A stretch of 64,000 bases of DNA from contig UCGV01000034.1 in the NCBI GenBank assembly GCA_900471925.1, positions 51,214 through 115,213 of the forward strand, given 5' to 3'. Origin of the DNA: Hyphomicrobiales bacterium. Lineage in GTDB: Bacteria; Pseudomonadota; Alphaproteobacteria; Rhizobiales; Rhizobiaceae. Below are positions 8,164 through 16,354 of the stretch, piece after piece. The position numbers and the translations under genes are program-made. Positions within the stretch are counted from its first letter, which is position 1. Every line of letters starts with the position of its first letter. The notes below the pieces were generated by a model. That model ran no database searches. It was not told where the DNA came from and worked only from the letters and a program-made list of their open reading frames with translations.

Positions 8164-8391
8164 ATGTTCGAGATCGGTACCGGTTATCGCTTCGTCATGA
8201 TAGAGGGGACGTCCGATGGCTGGGGCGAGGTTTCCTTCACCGAGACGGTCATCGCCACGGATGGTCCTCTCTTAAAGCTCGAATCGGGGCGGATTATCAA
8301 TTCCCACTCCTCGCTGTTCGTGACGGCCTTGCCCGTGACCGCGGTGGCCGCAACGCCAGAAAGCGAAGCTGCGCCTTCGGAAACGACCTAG
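8164..8391 (+). CDS. Small conserved-looking hypothetical protein (75 aa)
   Basis: Acidic 75-residue protein, no family named with certainty. It is mostly beta-prone (FEIGTGYRFVMIEG, VSFTETVIATDGPLLKL) with an unstructured Ala/Pro/Glu tail. An AGGAGG-like site (CTAGGAGG) five bases upstream of the ATG strongly supports translation. A sequence resembling a housekeeping -35 (TTGACA) is seen at about 8113. It is followed by a terminator-like hairpin and is convergent with the Gly-rich exported protein. Confidence 0.6.
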   Translation: MFEIGTGYRFVMIEGTSDGWGEVSFTETVIATDGPLLKLESGRIINSHSSLFVTALPVTAVAATPESEAAPSETT

Positions 8392-8477
8392 CGGATGCCT
8401 TCCGACGGCGTGCTGTCGCCGCGCCGCCGACCACGAAAACCCAAGGCGATGACGTTACTCTCTCATGGGCACCACGA

Positions 8478-8513
8478 GGCCGCGCCTCATTATCAGGCGG
8501 ACGCGGTCTTTTT
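8478..8513 (+). terminator. Intrinsic terminator-like hairpin with T-run
   Basis: GGCCGCGCCT pairs with AGGCG and CGGTC (a GACG bulge interrupts the right arm) around a short ATTATC-containing loop, followed by TTTTT at 8509-8513. It lies between two convergent genes and would terminate rightward transcription. Confidence 0.55.
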
Positions 8514-8570
8514 GTAACCTCACGATCGCTCGTCGTTCGACAACCACGTCCGGGCTGTAACCCTCGGAGC

Positions 8571-9197
8571 CTATAGGTCGGAAGCAGCAGGTGCCAGAGA
8601 CGCACGAATCTGGTCGATTTTACCGTCGGCTGACCCGACACCGAGGATTGTCTTGGCCCGTTCCAGGACGGCCGCGCTGACCGCGCCTGTCTTCGTTGCC
8701 GATGCAAGCGCATTCGCCAGCGCCGCGTCGCCAAGGCGTGGATCGTCGATCGGCGGCTCGGTTCCGTTGTCGAGCTCATAGCGGGCATAGGCCATGGTAT
8801 ACGCGGCTATCGCGGTCATGCGGCGATCGGAGGTGTGCATATAGGCCCGATAGTTCCGGTTCAGGGAATTGAGCCCGGCAAGCTGCGCAGCCATCTTGTT
8901 TTCCCTCACCACACGCCTGGACGTCTCGACCCTCTCAGTCCGCTTTTTTTCGCTTGCAGCGCTCCTCTTGCTGTGCGTGCCGGTGCCAGAACTTCCGATA
9001 TCACCTGAACGGGATTGCGACTGACCATTGGCGCCACTACCATGAGTGCCGCCGCCTCCATTGGCGCCGCCGCCACCATTTCCTCCACCATTGCCGCCTT
9101 TTGCCATTGCCGACATTTCGATACCGACAAACGTCAATGGGCATGTCGCGACTGCCAAAGAAAGAACCGCCACGGACACCAGTGCACGAATACGCAT
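8571..9197 (-). CDS. Exported Gly-rich protein of unknown function
   Basis: A 208-residue protein. A signal peptide is visible (RIRALVSVAVLSLAVATCPL, to about residue 30), then a Gly/Asn/Ser-rich stretch at about 35-75 (GGNGG, GGGGANGG and HGSGANG units), a basic helix-forming stretch (KRSAASEKKRTERVETSRR) and a mainly alpha-helical C-terminal domain containing YRAYMHTSDRRMTAIAAY. The ATG at 9197 is chosen because GAGGAG precedes it by seven bases and because it opens the signal peptide; the longer frame upstream is not plausible. The C-terminal part resembles rhizobial hypothetical proteins but no named domain is claimed. Confidence 0.7.
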   Translation of the reverse strand: MRIRALVSVAVLSLAVATCPLTFVGIEMSAMAKGGNGGGNGGGGANGGGGTHGSGANGQSQSRSGDIGSSGTGTHSKRSAASEKKRTERVETSRRVVRENKMAAQLAGLNSLNRNYRAYMHTSDRRMTAIAAYTMAYARYELDNGTEPPIDDPRLGDAALANALASATKTGAVSAAVLERAKTILGVGSADGKIDQIRASLAPAASDL

Positions 9198-10197
9198 TTG
9201 ATTTCTCCTCAAAACCGGACGCCCGAGATCGGATCTATGGACTGCATGAGCCAAACCCAAGGTAAAGTCCGGTGGCAGGTCGCACATCGGCCGGAAGTCC
9301 GTCATGCGTCGGACGAAGGTCTGACGCGACCTTCCACGCTTAATGATTGGCATAGATGATGCGGATTGAAAGGCGATGCACTGACGAGGAAGCGGCCGTG
9401 AAGATGTAGCGACGCATGCGCCGATCCGACTTTTTCTCGTTCGGTTCTCCATTCGCATCGAACGTCCCGACATGACGGGCGTTTGTGCCGAGCAACACCT
9501 GTCGAGAGACGTTCCGGGTAAAGTGGAGAGGAGCCCGACCGGGTTTGGACCTAAGTGCCCATCTCCTGCCGATATTGCAGCATCAGCAAAAGCCAAACTA
9601 GCGCCGAGATTGCAGAGGTCTACCGCTGGTTTTGAAAGATTCCATCCAGGCGAGGAAGGCCTGGCTGTGATCGGCGACGTTCGACCTGAAGGGTCGTCCC
9701 CCAAACGGGGGAATGCGAAAGCGCTATGAAGGGTGTATTTTCAATCTCACTCCTGCTTGCGCTGCAGCATCAGCACGGGAGCGCAGGGTAAGAACGAGCC
9801 GCTGTATCGCGAATATCTTTCTTTCCCTGCACCACATCTCCTCCTGCCGATGAAATGCGCTTCGCATACGGACTGTAACTTACCCGTCCTTTGCCGGCCT
9901 TGCGCCGCAAATCCGGAGATGTCGATCACGCCGCGGATCGCCGGATCATCGTCGTTTGACCTTCGCCAGCATCCGCGCTCTTCGCCCTGCCGCTCTCCGG
10001 CCCACTTCAGCTCCTCGGCCAAAGCAACGACTTTGATAGGCTTCTGCCTTAAATTCTAGGAGCAAAGAAATTCAAGATTGAGGTCGCTGCACCGATGTGA
10101 TGGTTGAGGAGACCCCGAGCAAAGCTATGCGCAGCGGGCACGATCCATGGCATCACGCTCGAAGATTGATCCCTCGGTCTGCCGCAAGCCTTGGCAT
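9198..10197. other. One-kilobase stretch without a supported gene
   Basis: Between the Gly-rich protein and the single-domain response regulator. Several ORFs of 80-110 codons occur on both strands but lack Shine-Dalgarno sites and have Arg/Ser/Pro-rich shadow-like composition. A 21-codon peptide at 9726 starts like a signal peptide (MKGVFSISLLLAL) and stops at once. No promoter, repeat or RNA was recognised. Confidence 0.5.
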
Positions 10198-10572
10198 CTA
10201 CGGCTTATGGCGATCTTCCGGCATTCTTTCGCGTGCACTCTTCGCGGCCAGGGACAGCGCGCGTCTGATCGCTTCGGGGCTGGCCGGCTTGCTGATAGCT
10301 GGGTGTTCTCCGAGTTGGTCGATGAGATCGGGATTCCCGGTGAGATAGACGACACCCAACCCGAACCCGGCGTAAAGCGCGCGGGCTATGGAAGGCCCCG
10401 TAAGGCCGTCGCCGAGACGGACGTCGATGATCGCAATATCCGCCTCCGGTGCCAGGTTCAAAGCCTCGGACAGGTTGGTGGCAATGCCGGCGATATCAAA
10501 CCCCGTGGTGATCGCCACATCCTCGATCGCCAAGGCAATTCCCGGTTCGTCTTCGACGATGAGCACGCGCAT
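10198..10572 (-). CDS. Single-domain response regulator (receiver only)
   Basis: A 124-residue receiver domain without output domain. The acidic pair is at EDE (7-9), the phospho-acceptor Asp is in the IIDVRLGDG segment near residue 51, and the conserved Lys is in AISKPASPEAI near 95. Such stand-alone receivers act in phosphorelays or bind partner proteins, as CheY, CpdR or SdrG/MrrA-like proteins do in alphaproteobacteria. The ATG at 10572 has GAGGAA four bases upstream. No cognate kinase is adjacent, although the stress-linked kinase at 5.6-7.0 kb is near. Confidence 0.88.
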   Translation of the reverse strand: MRVLIVEDEPGIALAIEDVAITTGFDIAGIATNLSEALNLAPEADIAIIDVRLGDGLTGPSIARALYAGFGLGVVYLTGNPDLIDQLGEHPAISKPASPEAIRRALSLAAKSARERMPEDRHKP

Positions 10573-10586
10573 GGGTTCCTCAATGT

Positions 10587-10898
10587 TTAACGGCTGGCGG
10601 TGACCGCCACCCGTATGCGATTGCCGCGACGGGATCGCAACGAGCAGCCTCCAAAGCCGAACCTGTGGTCGGACCTATGCTCGCGACGCCGCAGCCCCGC
10701 AAAGCATGTCCGGCAGAGTTTCGATGATCGAGTGGCTTCAATTGCGTCGGCCGTGACAGTCCACTCTTTCAATTCGAACTGCACCTTGGCCGTCGCTGAC
10801 ACGACAACCGCCCAATCGTCGAGCAGTTCCGCCCCTAAGACTTCAGTCTCAAGTCGCTCGGGACCATGGTCCGGGGAGGCTGATCTGGTCAGCGACAC
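10587..10898 (-). CDS. Doubtful or frameshifted small ORF upstream of the receiver gene
   Basis: A 103-codon frame from GTG at 10898. The first half looks protein-like (RLETEVLGAELLDDWAVVV, then AKVQFELKEWTVTADAIEAT). The second half is Arg/Cys/Ser-rich and shadow-like. Reading one base differently after IEAT gives IIETLPDMLCGAAASRA and a stop, which fits the first half better and suggests either a frameshifted gene or a small decayed one. No strong Shine-Dalgarno. Family unknown; it ends 14 bases before the receiver gene on the same strand. Confidence 0.3.
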   Translation of the reverse strand: MSLTRSASPDHGPERLETEVLGAELLDDWAVVVSATAKVQFELKEWTVTADAIEATRSSKLCRTCFAGLRRREHRSDHRFGFGGCSLRSRRGNRIRVAVTASR

Positions 10899-10934
10899 GG
10901 CCTATTTCTTTGCTGAGTGACATTGGAGAAACCC

Positions 10935-11171
10935 GTGAGCCGACAGGAACTGGGACGCAAACGCCTTGCAATGCGCCTGCCTCAGATGCGCGCTCGCATT
11001 ATGATTGCGCGAAATCCATCGCAGCTTGCGCTTTTTGAGGCGTACGAACTGGCGGTCGAAACCCGCGACAGAATTAGCATGATCCCCGCTGAAGCAGAGC
11101 GCTTCGAAGAATATTCCAGCATCTGCATCGAAATCGAGCATGATATCGTGCGAAGGCTCTCAGAAGGTTGA
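10935..11171 (+). CDS. Small helical hypothetical protein (78 aa)
   Basis: A 78-residue protein, rich in Arg, Glu and Ala, predicted to be two or three helices (RQELGRKRLAMRLPQMRARI, then LALFEAYELAVETRDRI and EYSSICIEIEHDIVRRL). The start chosen is GTG at 10935, with GGAG six bases upstream; another GTG at 10917 would add six residues. It is divergent from the receiver gene. No family recognised, although the periodic hydrophobics and charged faces look like a genuine small protein. Confidence 0.5.
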   Translation: MSRQELGRKRLAMRLPQMRARIMIARNPSQLALFEAYELAVETRDRISMIPAEAERFEEYSSICIEIEHDIVRRLSEG

Positions 11172-11670
11172 TGATCGGGATTTCCACGCCCGGCGGTTCT
11201 CCAGCAGCGGAAAAAACAGGGAGAGATTTGGCGTTCTGCCGACACGACGGCCGGCGGGGTAAAAAGCTGGCATTGGCGCCGTGGACCGTCATAGGGCTGA
11301 TAGGTATTGTCTGCCACTCTGTAGGATTGATAGCGCGCCTTGCCGCGCCGCTGCGATCCCGCCGACTCCGCCCTTGTCTTGGCCGCCCGATGCGACCTCG
11401 CTGGTCTCCCTTGGCGCGAAAATAGGCAGCCGCAGGAGCGTCAGCAAAGCGGTCCGAAGGAGACACGAAATCGACTGCCCCGCGTCGTCGTGTTTCCGAT
11501 TTCGTGCCGACATCGCGACAGGTGACGCTCATCGCAACCCGATCGACCCTCTTCCTTCACAGTTGTGAGCAAAGGTCAGAATTTTCCGCTTCCAGGAGCA
11601 TCGAGGCGAACGCGCACTGCTGCAGGTCGGCTTTCGGAGCCACAAAGGAAATCCGCTGGCCATGTCGCTC
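11172..11670. other. Stretch without recognisable gene
   Basis: About 500 bases between the 78-aa ORF and the glycerophosphodiesterase gene end. Overlapping short frames in all directions, none with a ribosome-binding site or convincing composition. No terminator with T-run was found for the large operon that ends at 11671. Confidence 0.45.
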
Positions 11671-12414
11671 TCACGCAGCAATGCCTGCCCGCAGTTTCAG
11701 GGCGAGATCTGGGCTGTCCGAGGTCAGACTGCCGATGCCGCGCATGAGCCAGTGGCGGATGCCAGGCTCGTCGTTGAGGGTCCAGACACAGAGGCGGTCG
11801 AGCGGCAGCCGGCTTCGGATCAAGTCCCATTCGGCCTCCATAAGTTCGTGATGGATAGCGACGATCTCAACCAGCCTGTCCACGCGGTCGATGAAGGCAG
11901 CAAGCCCGCCCTGCTTTTCGGCCCAGGCGGCATTGACGGAAACAAGGCGTGACACCTCAGGCGCATGCAGGCGGCAATCTTCCAGCACCGACGTATCGAA
12001 GGAGGTCAGGTAGGAACGTTCGCCGACACCGAAACGGCCGAGCACGGCTGCGACGCGCGCGGCAATGTCGGCATAAGGCGTGCCGGTCTCGTCGATCTTG
12101 ATCTCAACATGCAGGTCGATGCCCTTGTTTGCGGCAAGCACCTCGAGCACCTCGCCGAGCGTCGGGATCGCCTCGGCGGTGCCTTTCAGCAGGGTCGCCT
12201 TGCGGGCCTCGACCGACAGGTCCTGGACCGGGCCTGAGCCTTCGGCGGTGCGCTCCAGCATGGCGTCGTGGATCACGACGAGTTCGCCCGATCGCGTCAG
12301 GTGCACGTCGAATTCGATGGCATCGACGCCGAGCGTGATCGCGTTGCGGAAGCCGGTGAGCGAGTTTTCGGGCCAGAGGTTGCGGGCGCCGCGATGGCCG
12401 GTGATCAGCGTCAT
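11671..12414 (-). CDS. Glycerophosphodiester phosphodiesterase (GDPD family)
   Basis: A 247-residue cytoplasmic enzyme that hydrolyses glycerophosphodiesters to sn-glycerol-3-phosphate plus an alcohol. GDPD hallmarks: HRGARNLWPENS at 7-18 (catalytic His, metal Glu), the metal/catalytic cluster EFDVHLTRSGELVVIHD at about 34-50, a metal-binding HVEIK segment, and VWTLND near the C-terminus. No signal peptide, like UgpQ rather than secreted GlpQ. It is the last gene of a run with a peptide-type ABC importer, 31 bases after the permease, suggesting that the importer brings in its substrate. Confidence 0.92.
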   Translation of the reverse strand: MTLITGHRGARNLWPENSLTGFRNAITLGVDAIEFDVHLTRSGELVVIHDAMLERTAEGSGPVQDLSVEARKATLLKGTAEAIPTLGEVLEVLAANKGIDLHVEIKIDETGTPYADIAARVAAVLGRFGVGERSYLTSFDTSVLEDCRLHAPEVSRLVSVNAAWAEKQGGLAAFIDRVDRLVEIVAIHHELMEAEWDLIRSRLPLDRLCVWTLNDEPGIRHWLMRGIGSLTSDSPDLALKLRAGIAA

Positions 12415-12445
12415 GGAATATCCTTAAACTATCGATTTCAGAACA

Positions 12446-13324
12446 TTAGCGGATCGTCGGGTCGAGCTTGTCGCGCAGCCAGTCGCCGACGAGCGAGATC
12501 GAAAGCGTCGTCAGCATGATGACGACGGAGGGCGCGAGCATGATCCAGGGCGCGCGCGTCAGATATTCGCGTCCGAAGCCCACCATGTTGCCGAGACTGG
12601 TTTCCGGCGGCTGCACGCCGAGGCCGAGGAAGGAAAGACCGCTTTCCATCAGGATGATCTCGGGGAATGTCAGCGTCATGGAAACGATCAGCGTCGAGGC
12701 GACGTTCGGCAGGATATGATGCAGGTAGACGCGCGAAGGTGTGGCACCAAGCTGCACCACTGCGGCCGCATAGCCCTGGGCACCGGCGGAAATCGCAAGG
12801 CCGCGGGCAATGCGCGCATAGCGCTCCCAGCCGTAGAAACCCATGAGGCAGACGAGCAGCAGCATGGAGGAGCCGAAGAAGGCGAGCACCGCCAGCGACA
12901 TGATGAGGAATGGCAATGCCGCCTGGAAATCGGCGAGCATCAGGACGAAATGTTCCACGTAGCCGCGGAACCGTGCCGCCAGGAACCCGAGCAGCGTGCC
13001 GAAGACGGCCGACAGGATTGTCGCGCCGAAGGCGATGACGAGCGAGACGCGGATCGACTGGATGAGGCGCGAAAGCACGTCGCGGCCGAGTTCGTCCGTG
13101 CCGAGCAGGTGCTTGAGCCCGCCCGGCGCCGAGAGCCGGCTGCTGAGATCCATGGCGGTGATATTGAACGGGCGGATGATATCGGCAAAAACGGCGGTCA
13201 GCACCATTGCCGCAAGCCACACCACCCCGAGCGCCACCGACAGAGGCAGATTGCGGCGCAGAAAGGAGATGAGACGGTTCGGCTTTTCGGAAGCCGGCGT
13301 GGCGGCGAGATCGACAGTAACCAT
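12446..13324 (-). CDS. ABC importer permease, DppC/OppC type
   Basis: A 292-residue inner-membrane permease of the dipeptide/oligopeptide class. An N-terminal helix (about 30-50) and the OppC N-terminal motif leading to HLLGTDELGRDVLSRLI are seen, followed by five more helices. The cytoplasmic loop that contacts the ATPases is AAVVQLGATPSRVYLHHILP, and the C-terminus carries SGLSFLGLGVQPPETSLG, a classic DppC motif. The ATG at 13324 is preceded by GAGGAGAAA. Gap to the upstream permease is 11 bases, so it is one operon. Confidence 0.92.
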   Translation of the reverse strand: MVTVDLAATPASEKPNRLISFLRRNLPLSVALGVVWLAAMVLTAVFADIIRPFNITAMDLSSRLSAPGGLKHLLGTDELGRDVLSRLIQSIRVSLVIAFGATILSAVFGTLLGFLAARFRGYVEHFVLMLADFQAALPFLIMSLAVLAFFGSSMLLLVCLMGFYGWERYARIARGLAISAGAQGYAAAVVQLGATPSRVYLHHILPNVASTLIVSMTLTFPEIILMESGLSFLGLGVQPPETSLGNMVGFGREYLTRAPWIMLAPSVVIMLTTLSISLVGDWLRDKLDPTIR

Positions 13325-13335
13325 CGGTTTTCTCC

Positions 13336-14265
13336 TCAATGTCCGGCCGCATGCGAGCGAAGGCGCGGATCGAGCCAGCCGTAGAGCAGGTCGACGACGA
13401 GGTTCGACACCACCATGGCGACGGCGATGATCAGCAGAATGCACTGGACGACGGCAAGGTCGCGATTGGTGACCGAGACCACCAGCAGGCGGCCAATGCC
13501 AGGCCAGGAAAAGATCGATTCCACCACGACGGCACCCGCGATCAGCGAGCCGACCATGAAGCCGACGATCGTCACGATCGGCACCGCCGCATTCGGCAAT
13601 GCGTGGTTCCAGACCACGTCGCGCCATGTCAGCCCCTTGGCCGAGGCGGTGCGGATATAGGGCTGGTCTATCACCTCGATCATGGCGCTGCGCGAAAAGC
13701 GGGCAAGAATGCCGATGCCGCCGATGCTCAGGGTCAGCGTCGGCAGGATGCCGTGCACCCAGGTATCCTGCCCGCCGGACGGTAGCCAGCCGAGGATGAC
13801 CGAAAAGACCAGCACGAGCAGCAGCCCCATGACGAAGGAAGGAATGGTGAAGCCGAGCACGGCAAGCACGATGACGCCGCGGTCGGAAAAACTCTGCCGG
13901 TGCAGCGCCGCATAGACGCCGGCCGGAATGCCGAAGACGAGCTTGAGGATGAGGGCCGGCAGGGTCAGCTGCAGCGTCGCCGGCACGCGTTCCAGCACCA
14001 GGTTGAGTGCGGAAGCCTTGTCGCGCATCGAGACGCCGAAATCGCCGGTGAAGATCGACTTGATATAGGCGAGATATTGGATCCACAGCGGCTGGTCGAG
14101 ACCCCATGCCTTGCGGAAGGCATCGACCGCCTCCTGTGGCACGTCAGGCCCGAGCATGACGAGTGCCGGATCACCCGACATGCGCAGCACGACGAAGGCG
14201 AAGGTGACGACCGCCATGATGGTCAGGATCGCGCGAAACAGGCGGACGAGAACGAAACGGATCAT
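13336..14265 (-). CDS. ABC importer permease, DppB/OppB type
   Basis: A 309-residue inner-membrane permease partner of the DppC-type protein. It starts with the typical helix IRFVLVRLFRAILTIMAVVT, followed by a periplasmic segment with GDPALVMLGPDVPQE and the ATPase-contact loop TASAKGLTWRDVVWNHALPN, and ends with VDLLYGWLDPRLR. Six hydrophobic segments are consistent with the family. The start at 14265 follows a GGAGG site (GGGAGGCTTCC on the coding strand). Ten bases separate it from the ATPase gene upstream. Confidence 0.92.
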   Translation of the reverse strand: MIRFVLVRLFRAILTIMAVVTFAFVVLRMSGDPALVMLGPDVPQEAVDAFRKAWGLDQPLWIQYLAYIKSIFTGDFGVSMRDKASALNLVLERVPATLQLTLPALILKLVFGIPAGVYAALHRQSFSDRGVIVLAVLGFTIPSFVMGLLLVLVFSVILGWLPSGGQDTWVHGILPTLTLSIGGIGILARFSRSAMIEVIDQPYIRTASAKGLTWRDVVWNHALPNAAVPIVTIVGFMVGSLIAGAVVVESIFSWPGIGRLLVVSVTNRDLAVVQCILLIIAVAMVVSNLVVDLLYGWLDPRLRSHAAGH

Positions 14266-14275
14266 GGAAGCCTCC

Positions 14276-15259
14276 CTATGCCGCCACCGGCGTGGTTTCG
14301 CCCGCCACGACATGGCAGGCGGCAGTGCGGCCCTCGCCGATATCGAGCAGTTCCGGCGTGACGGAACGGCAGATCTCCCGCGCCAGCGGACAGCGGGGGT
14401 GGAAGGCGCAGCCTGACGGGCGGCTCGCCGGATTCGGTGGCTCGCCCTGCAGGATGATGCGGCCTTCGAGCGGCTTGCCGGGAATGGGCACGCTGGATAC
14501 CAATGCCCGCGTGTACGGATGCTGTGGCGCGCGAAAAATTTCGTCCGAGGAAGCCTCTTCGACGATACGGCCGAGATACATGACCGCGACACGGTCGGCG
14601 ATGTTGCGCACCACCTTCAGGTCGTGGCTGATGAAGACCATGGCGATGCCGTTACTCTCCTGCAGATCCCGCATCATGTTGACGACCTGCGCCTGGATGG
14701 AGACATCGAGCGCCGAGACCGGCTCGTCGCAGACGAGCAGTTTTGGCCGCGACGCGAGCGCCCGGGCGATCACCGTCCGCTGGCGCTGCCCGCCAGAGAG
14801 CTCATGAGGATAGCGATCAGCTTGATCGGGGCGCAGGCCGACGGATCTCATCAGTTCCGTCACCCGGTCAGTCTGGTGTTCTCTCGGGATGAGCTTGTGG
14901 ATATCAAGCGGCTCGGCGATCTGGCGTGCAATCGTCACGCGGCGGTCGAGCGCGGCGAGCGGGTCCTGGAAGACGAGCTGCATCTTCGCACGCAGGGTGC
15001 GCCATTCCGCGGTGTTTCGCACCGGCATCGCTTGTCCCTGAAAGCGAACGGAGCCCTCCTGCGCGTCGTCGATGCCGAGCAGCATGCGCCCGAGCGTCGA
15101 TTTGCCGGAGCCGGATTCGCCGACGATGCCCAACGTTTCGCCCGGCATCACCGAAAGCGAGACACCATCGACGGCGCGCACCGGCGTCGGGCGGCCGAAA
15201 AGGCCACGGCGGATCTGATAGATGCGGACGAGATTGCGGGCTTCGATGAGCGGCGTCAT
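14276..15259 (-). CDS. ABC importer ATPase, DppF/OppF type
   Basis: A 327-residue ATPase that powers the DppBC-type permease. Walker A is GESGSGKSTLGRM near residue 46, the signature LSGGQRQRTVIARAL and the Walker B LLVCDEPVSALD are intact, and the H-loop is in VFISHDL. The C-terminal oligopeptide-transporter extension has the cysteine cluster CAFHPRCPLAREIC, which in some relatives binds an iron-sulfur cluster. Its start overlaps the preceding ATPase stop by four bases (ATGA). Confidence 0.94.
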   Translation of the reverse strand: MTPLIEARNLVRIYQIRRGLFGRPTPVRAVDGVSLSVMPGETLGIVGESGSGKSTLGRMLLGIDDAQEGSVRFQGQAMPVRNTAEWRTLRAKMQLVFQDPLAALDRRVTIARQIAEPLDIHKLIPREHQTDRVTELMRSVGLRPDQADRYPHELSGGQRQRTVIARALASRPKLLVCDEPVSALDVSIQAQVVNMMRDLQESNGIAMVFISHDLKVVRNIADRVAVMYLGRIVEEASSDEIFRAPQHPYTRALVSSVPIPGKPLEGRIILQGEPPNPASRPSGCAFHPRCPLAREICRSVTPELLDIGEGRTAACHVVAGETTPVAA

Positions 15260-16272
15260 TGCAGCAGGCCTTCGGCGATACGGGACTTAAACGTCGCGGC
15301 GGCAGCGGCGACCGGCACCGGCCGTATGCAGGCGAGCTTGCGGCCAGCTTCGATCGAAACGAGCGGCGGGCGCTCGCTGCTGCAGGCTTCCACGGCGCGC
15401 GAACAGCGTGGCGAGAAGGAACAGCCCACCGGCATATCTTTCGGATTGGGAACGGTGCCGGGAATGGGGATCAGCCGTTCACGGCCGCCGTCAAGGCGCG
15501 GAATGGCATCAAACAACCCGCGCGTATAGGGGTGGCGCGGCTCGGAGAAGAGCTCATCGACACGCCCCTCCTCGACGATGCGCCCGGCATACATGACGCA
15601 GACGCGCTCGCAGACCTGGCTGACGGCGCCGAGATCGTGGCTGATGAAAACGGTCGCCATGCCGGTTTCGGCGCGAAGCCGGATCAGCAAATCGAGGATC
15701 TGCGCCTGGATCGTCGCATCGAGCGCAGTGGTTGGTTCGTCGGCGATAAGAAGGTCGGGCTGACCGGCGAGCGCCATGGCGATCATCAGGCGCTGACACT
15801 GGCCGCCGGAAAATTCATGCGGGTAGAGATCGAAGCGGCGGCGCGCATCGGGAATGCCGACCATGTCGATCAGCCGCAATGCTTCCGCCTTTGCGGCGTC
15901 GCCACGCAAGCCCCGATGGACAGACAGCGCCTCGGAAATCTGCCGGCCGATGCGCAGCACCGGATTGAGCGAGCTGGACGGATCCTGGAAGATCATGGCG
16001 ATGCGGCTGCCGCGCACGCTTTCGAGCACCGTGCGCGATCCGCCGACAAGCTCGTTGCCATCAAGCCGCACCGAGCCGGAAACGCTGGCCTTGCCCGGCA
16101 GCAGGCCAAGGGCCGCAAGCCAGGTGACAGACTTGCCGCAGCCGGATTCGCCGACGAGGCCAAGCGCCTCGCCCTTGGCGACACTAAGATCGATGCCGTG
16201 GAGAACCTGCACACCGTCGAAGGCGACCGTCAGATCACGCAGTTCCACGAGATTGGAGCTGGTCGTGCCCAT
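15256..16272 (-). CDS. ABC importer ATPase, DppD/OppD type
   Basis: A 338-residue ATPase, the second nucleotide-binding subunit. Walker A is GESGCGKSVTWLAALG, the signature is FSGGQCQRLMIAMAL (the usual Arg after GGQ is replaced by Cys-Gln, a minor variation), Walker B is LLIADEPTTALD, and the C-terminal cysteine cluster is CSFSPRCSRAVEAC. The start at 16272 opens METRIC-less MGTTSSNLVELRDL, with the gene following the binding-protein gene after 82 bases that hold a strong hairpin. Overlaps the next ATPase by four bases. Confidence 0.93.
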   Translation of the reverse strand: MGTTSSNLVELRDLTVAFDGVQVLHGIDLSVAKGEALGLVGESGCGKSVTWLAALGLLPGKASVSGSVRLDGNELVGGSRTVLESVRGSRIAMIFQDPSSSLNPVLRIGRQISEALSVHRGLRGDAAKAEALRLIDMVGIPDARRRFDLYPHEFSGGQCQRLMIAMALAGQPDLLIADEPTTALDATIQAQILDLLIRLRAETGMATVFISHDLGAVSQVCERVCVMYAGRIVEEGRVDELFSEPRHPYTRGLFDAIPRLDGGRERLIPIPGTVPNPKDMPVGCSFSPRCSRAVEACSSERPPLVSIEAGRKLACIRPVPVAAAAATFKSRIAEGLLQ

Positions 16273-16307
16273 CTTTCATCCCCGCTCTTCGTTTGCATCA
16301 AAAACAA

Positions 16308-16339
16308 GGTCTCCGGCAGCCCTTCAGCCGCCGGAGACC
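16308..16339 (-). repeat. Hairpin between binding-protein and ATPase genes
   Basis: GGTCTCCGGC and GCCGGAGACC form a perfect 10-bp stem around a 12-base loop, 15 bases after the binding-protein stop. Position and shape suit an intercistronic stabilising or partially terminating hairpin, giving more binding protein than ATPase. No T-run follows on the minus strand. Confidence 0.6.
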
Positions 16340-16354
16340 GGAGTGGGGAGCCGA

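Noticed and set aside
9733..10059. 108-codon ORF and its antisense 91-codon ORF
   Set aside because: Neither has a Shine-Dalgarno, a recognisable domain or natural composition; left as unannotated sequence.
12438..14107. Long alternative minus-strand frames overlapping the two DppBC-type permeases
   Set aside because: They contain the real DppC-type protein only from 13324; the upstream extension and the other frame are Arg/Ala/His-rich shadow text.
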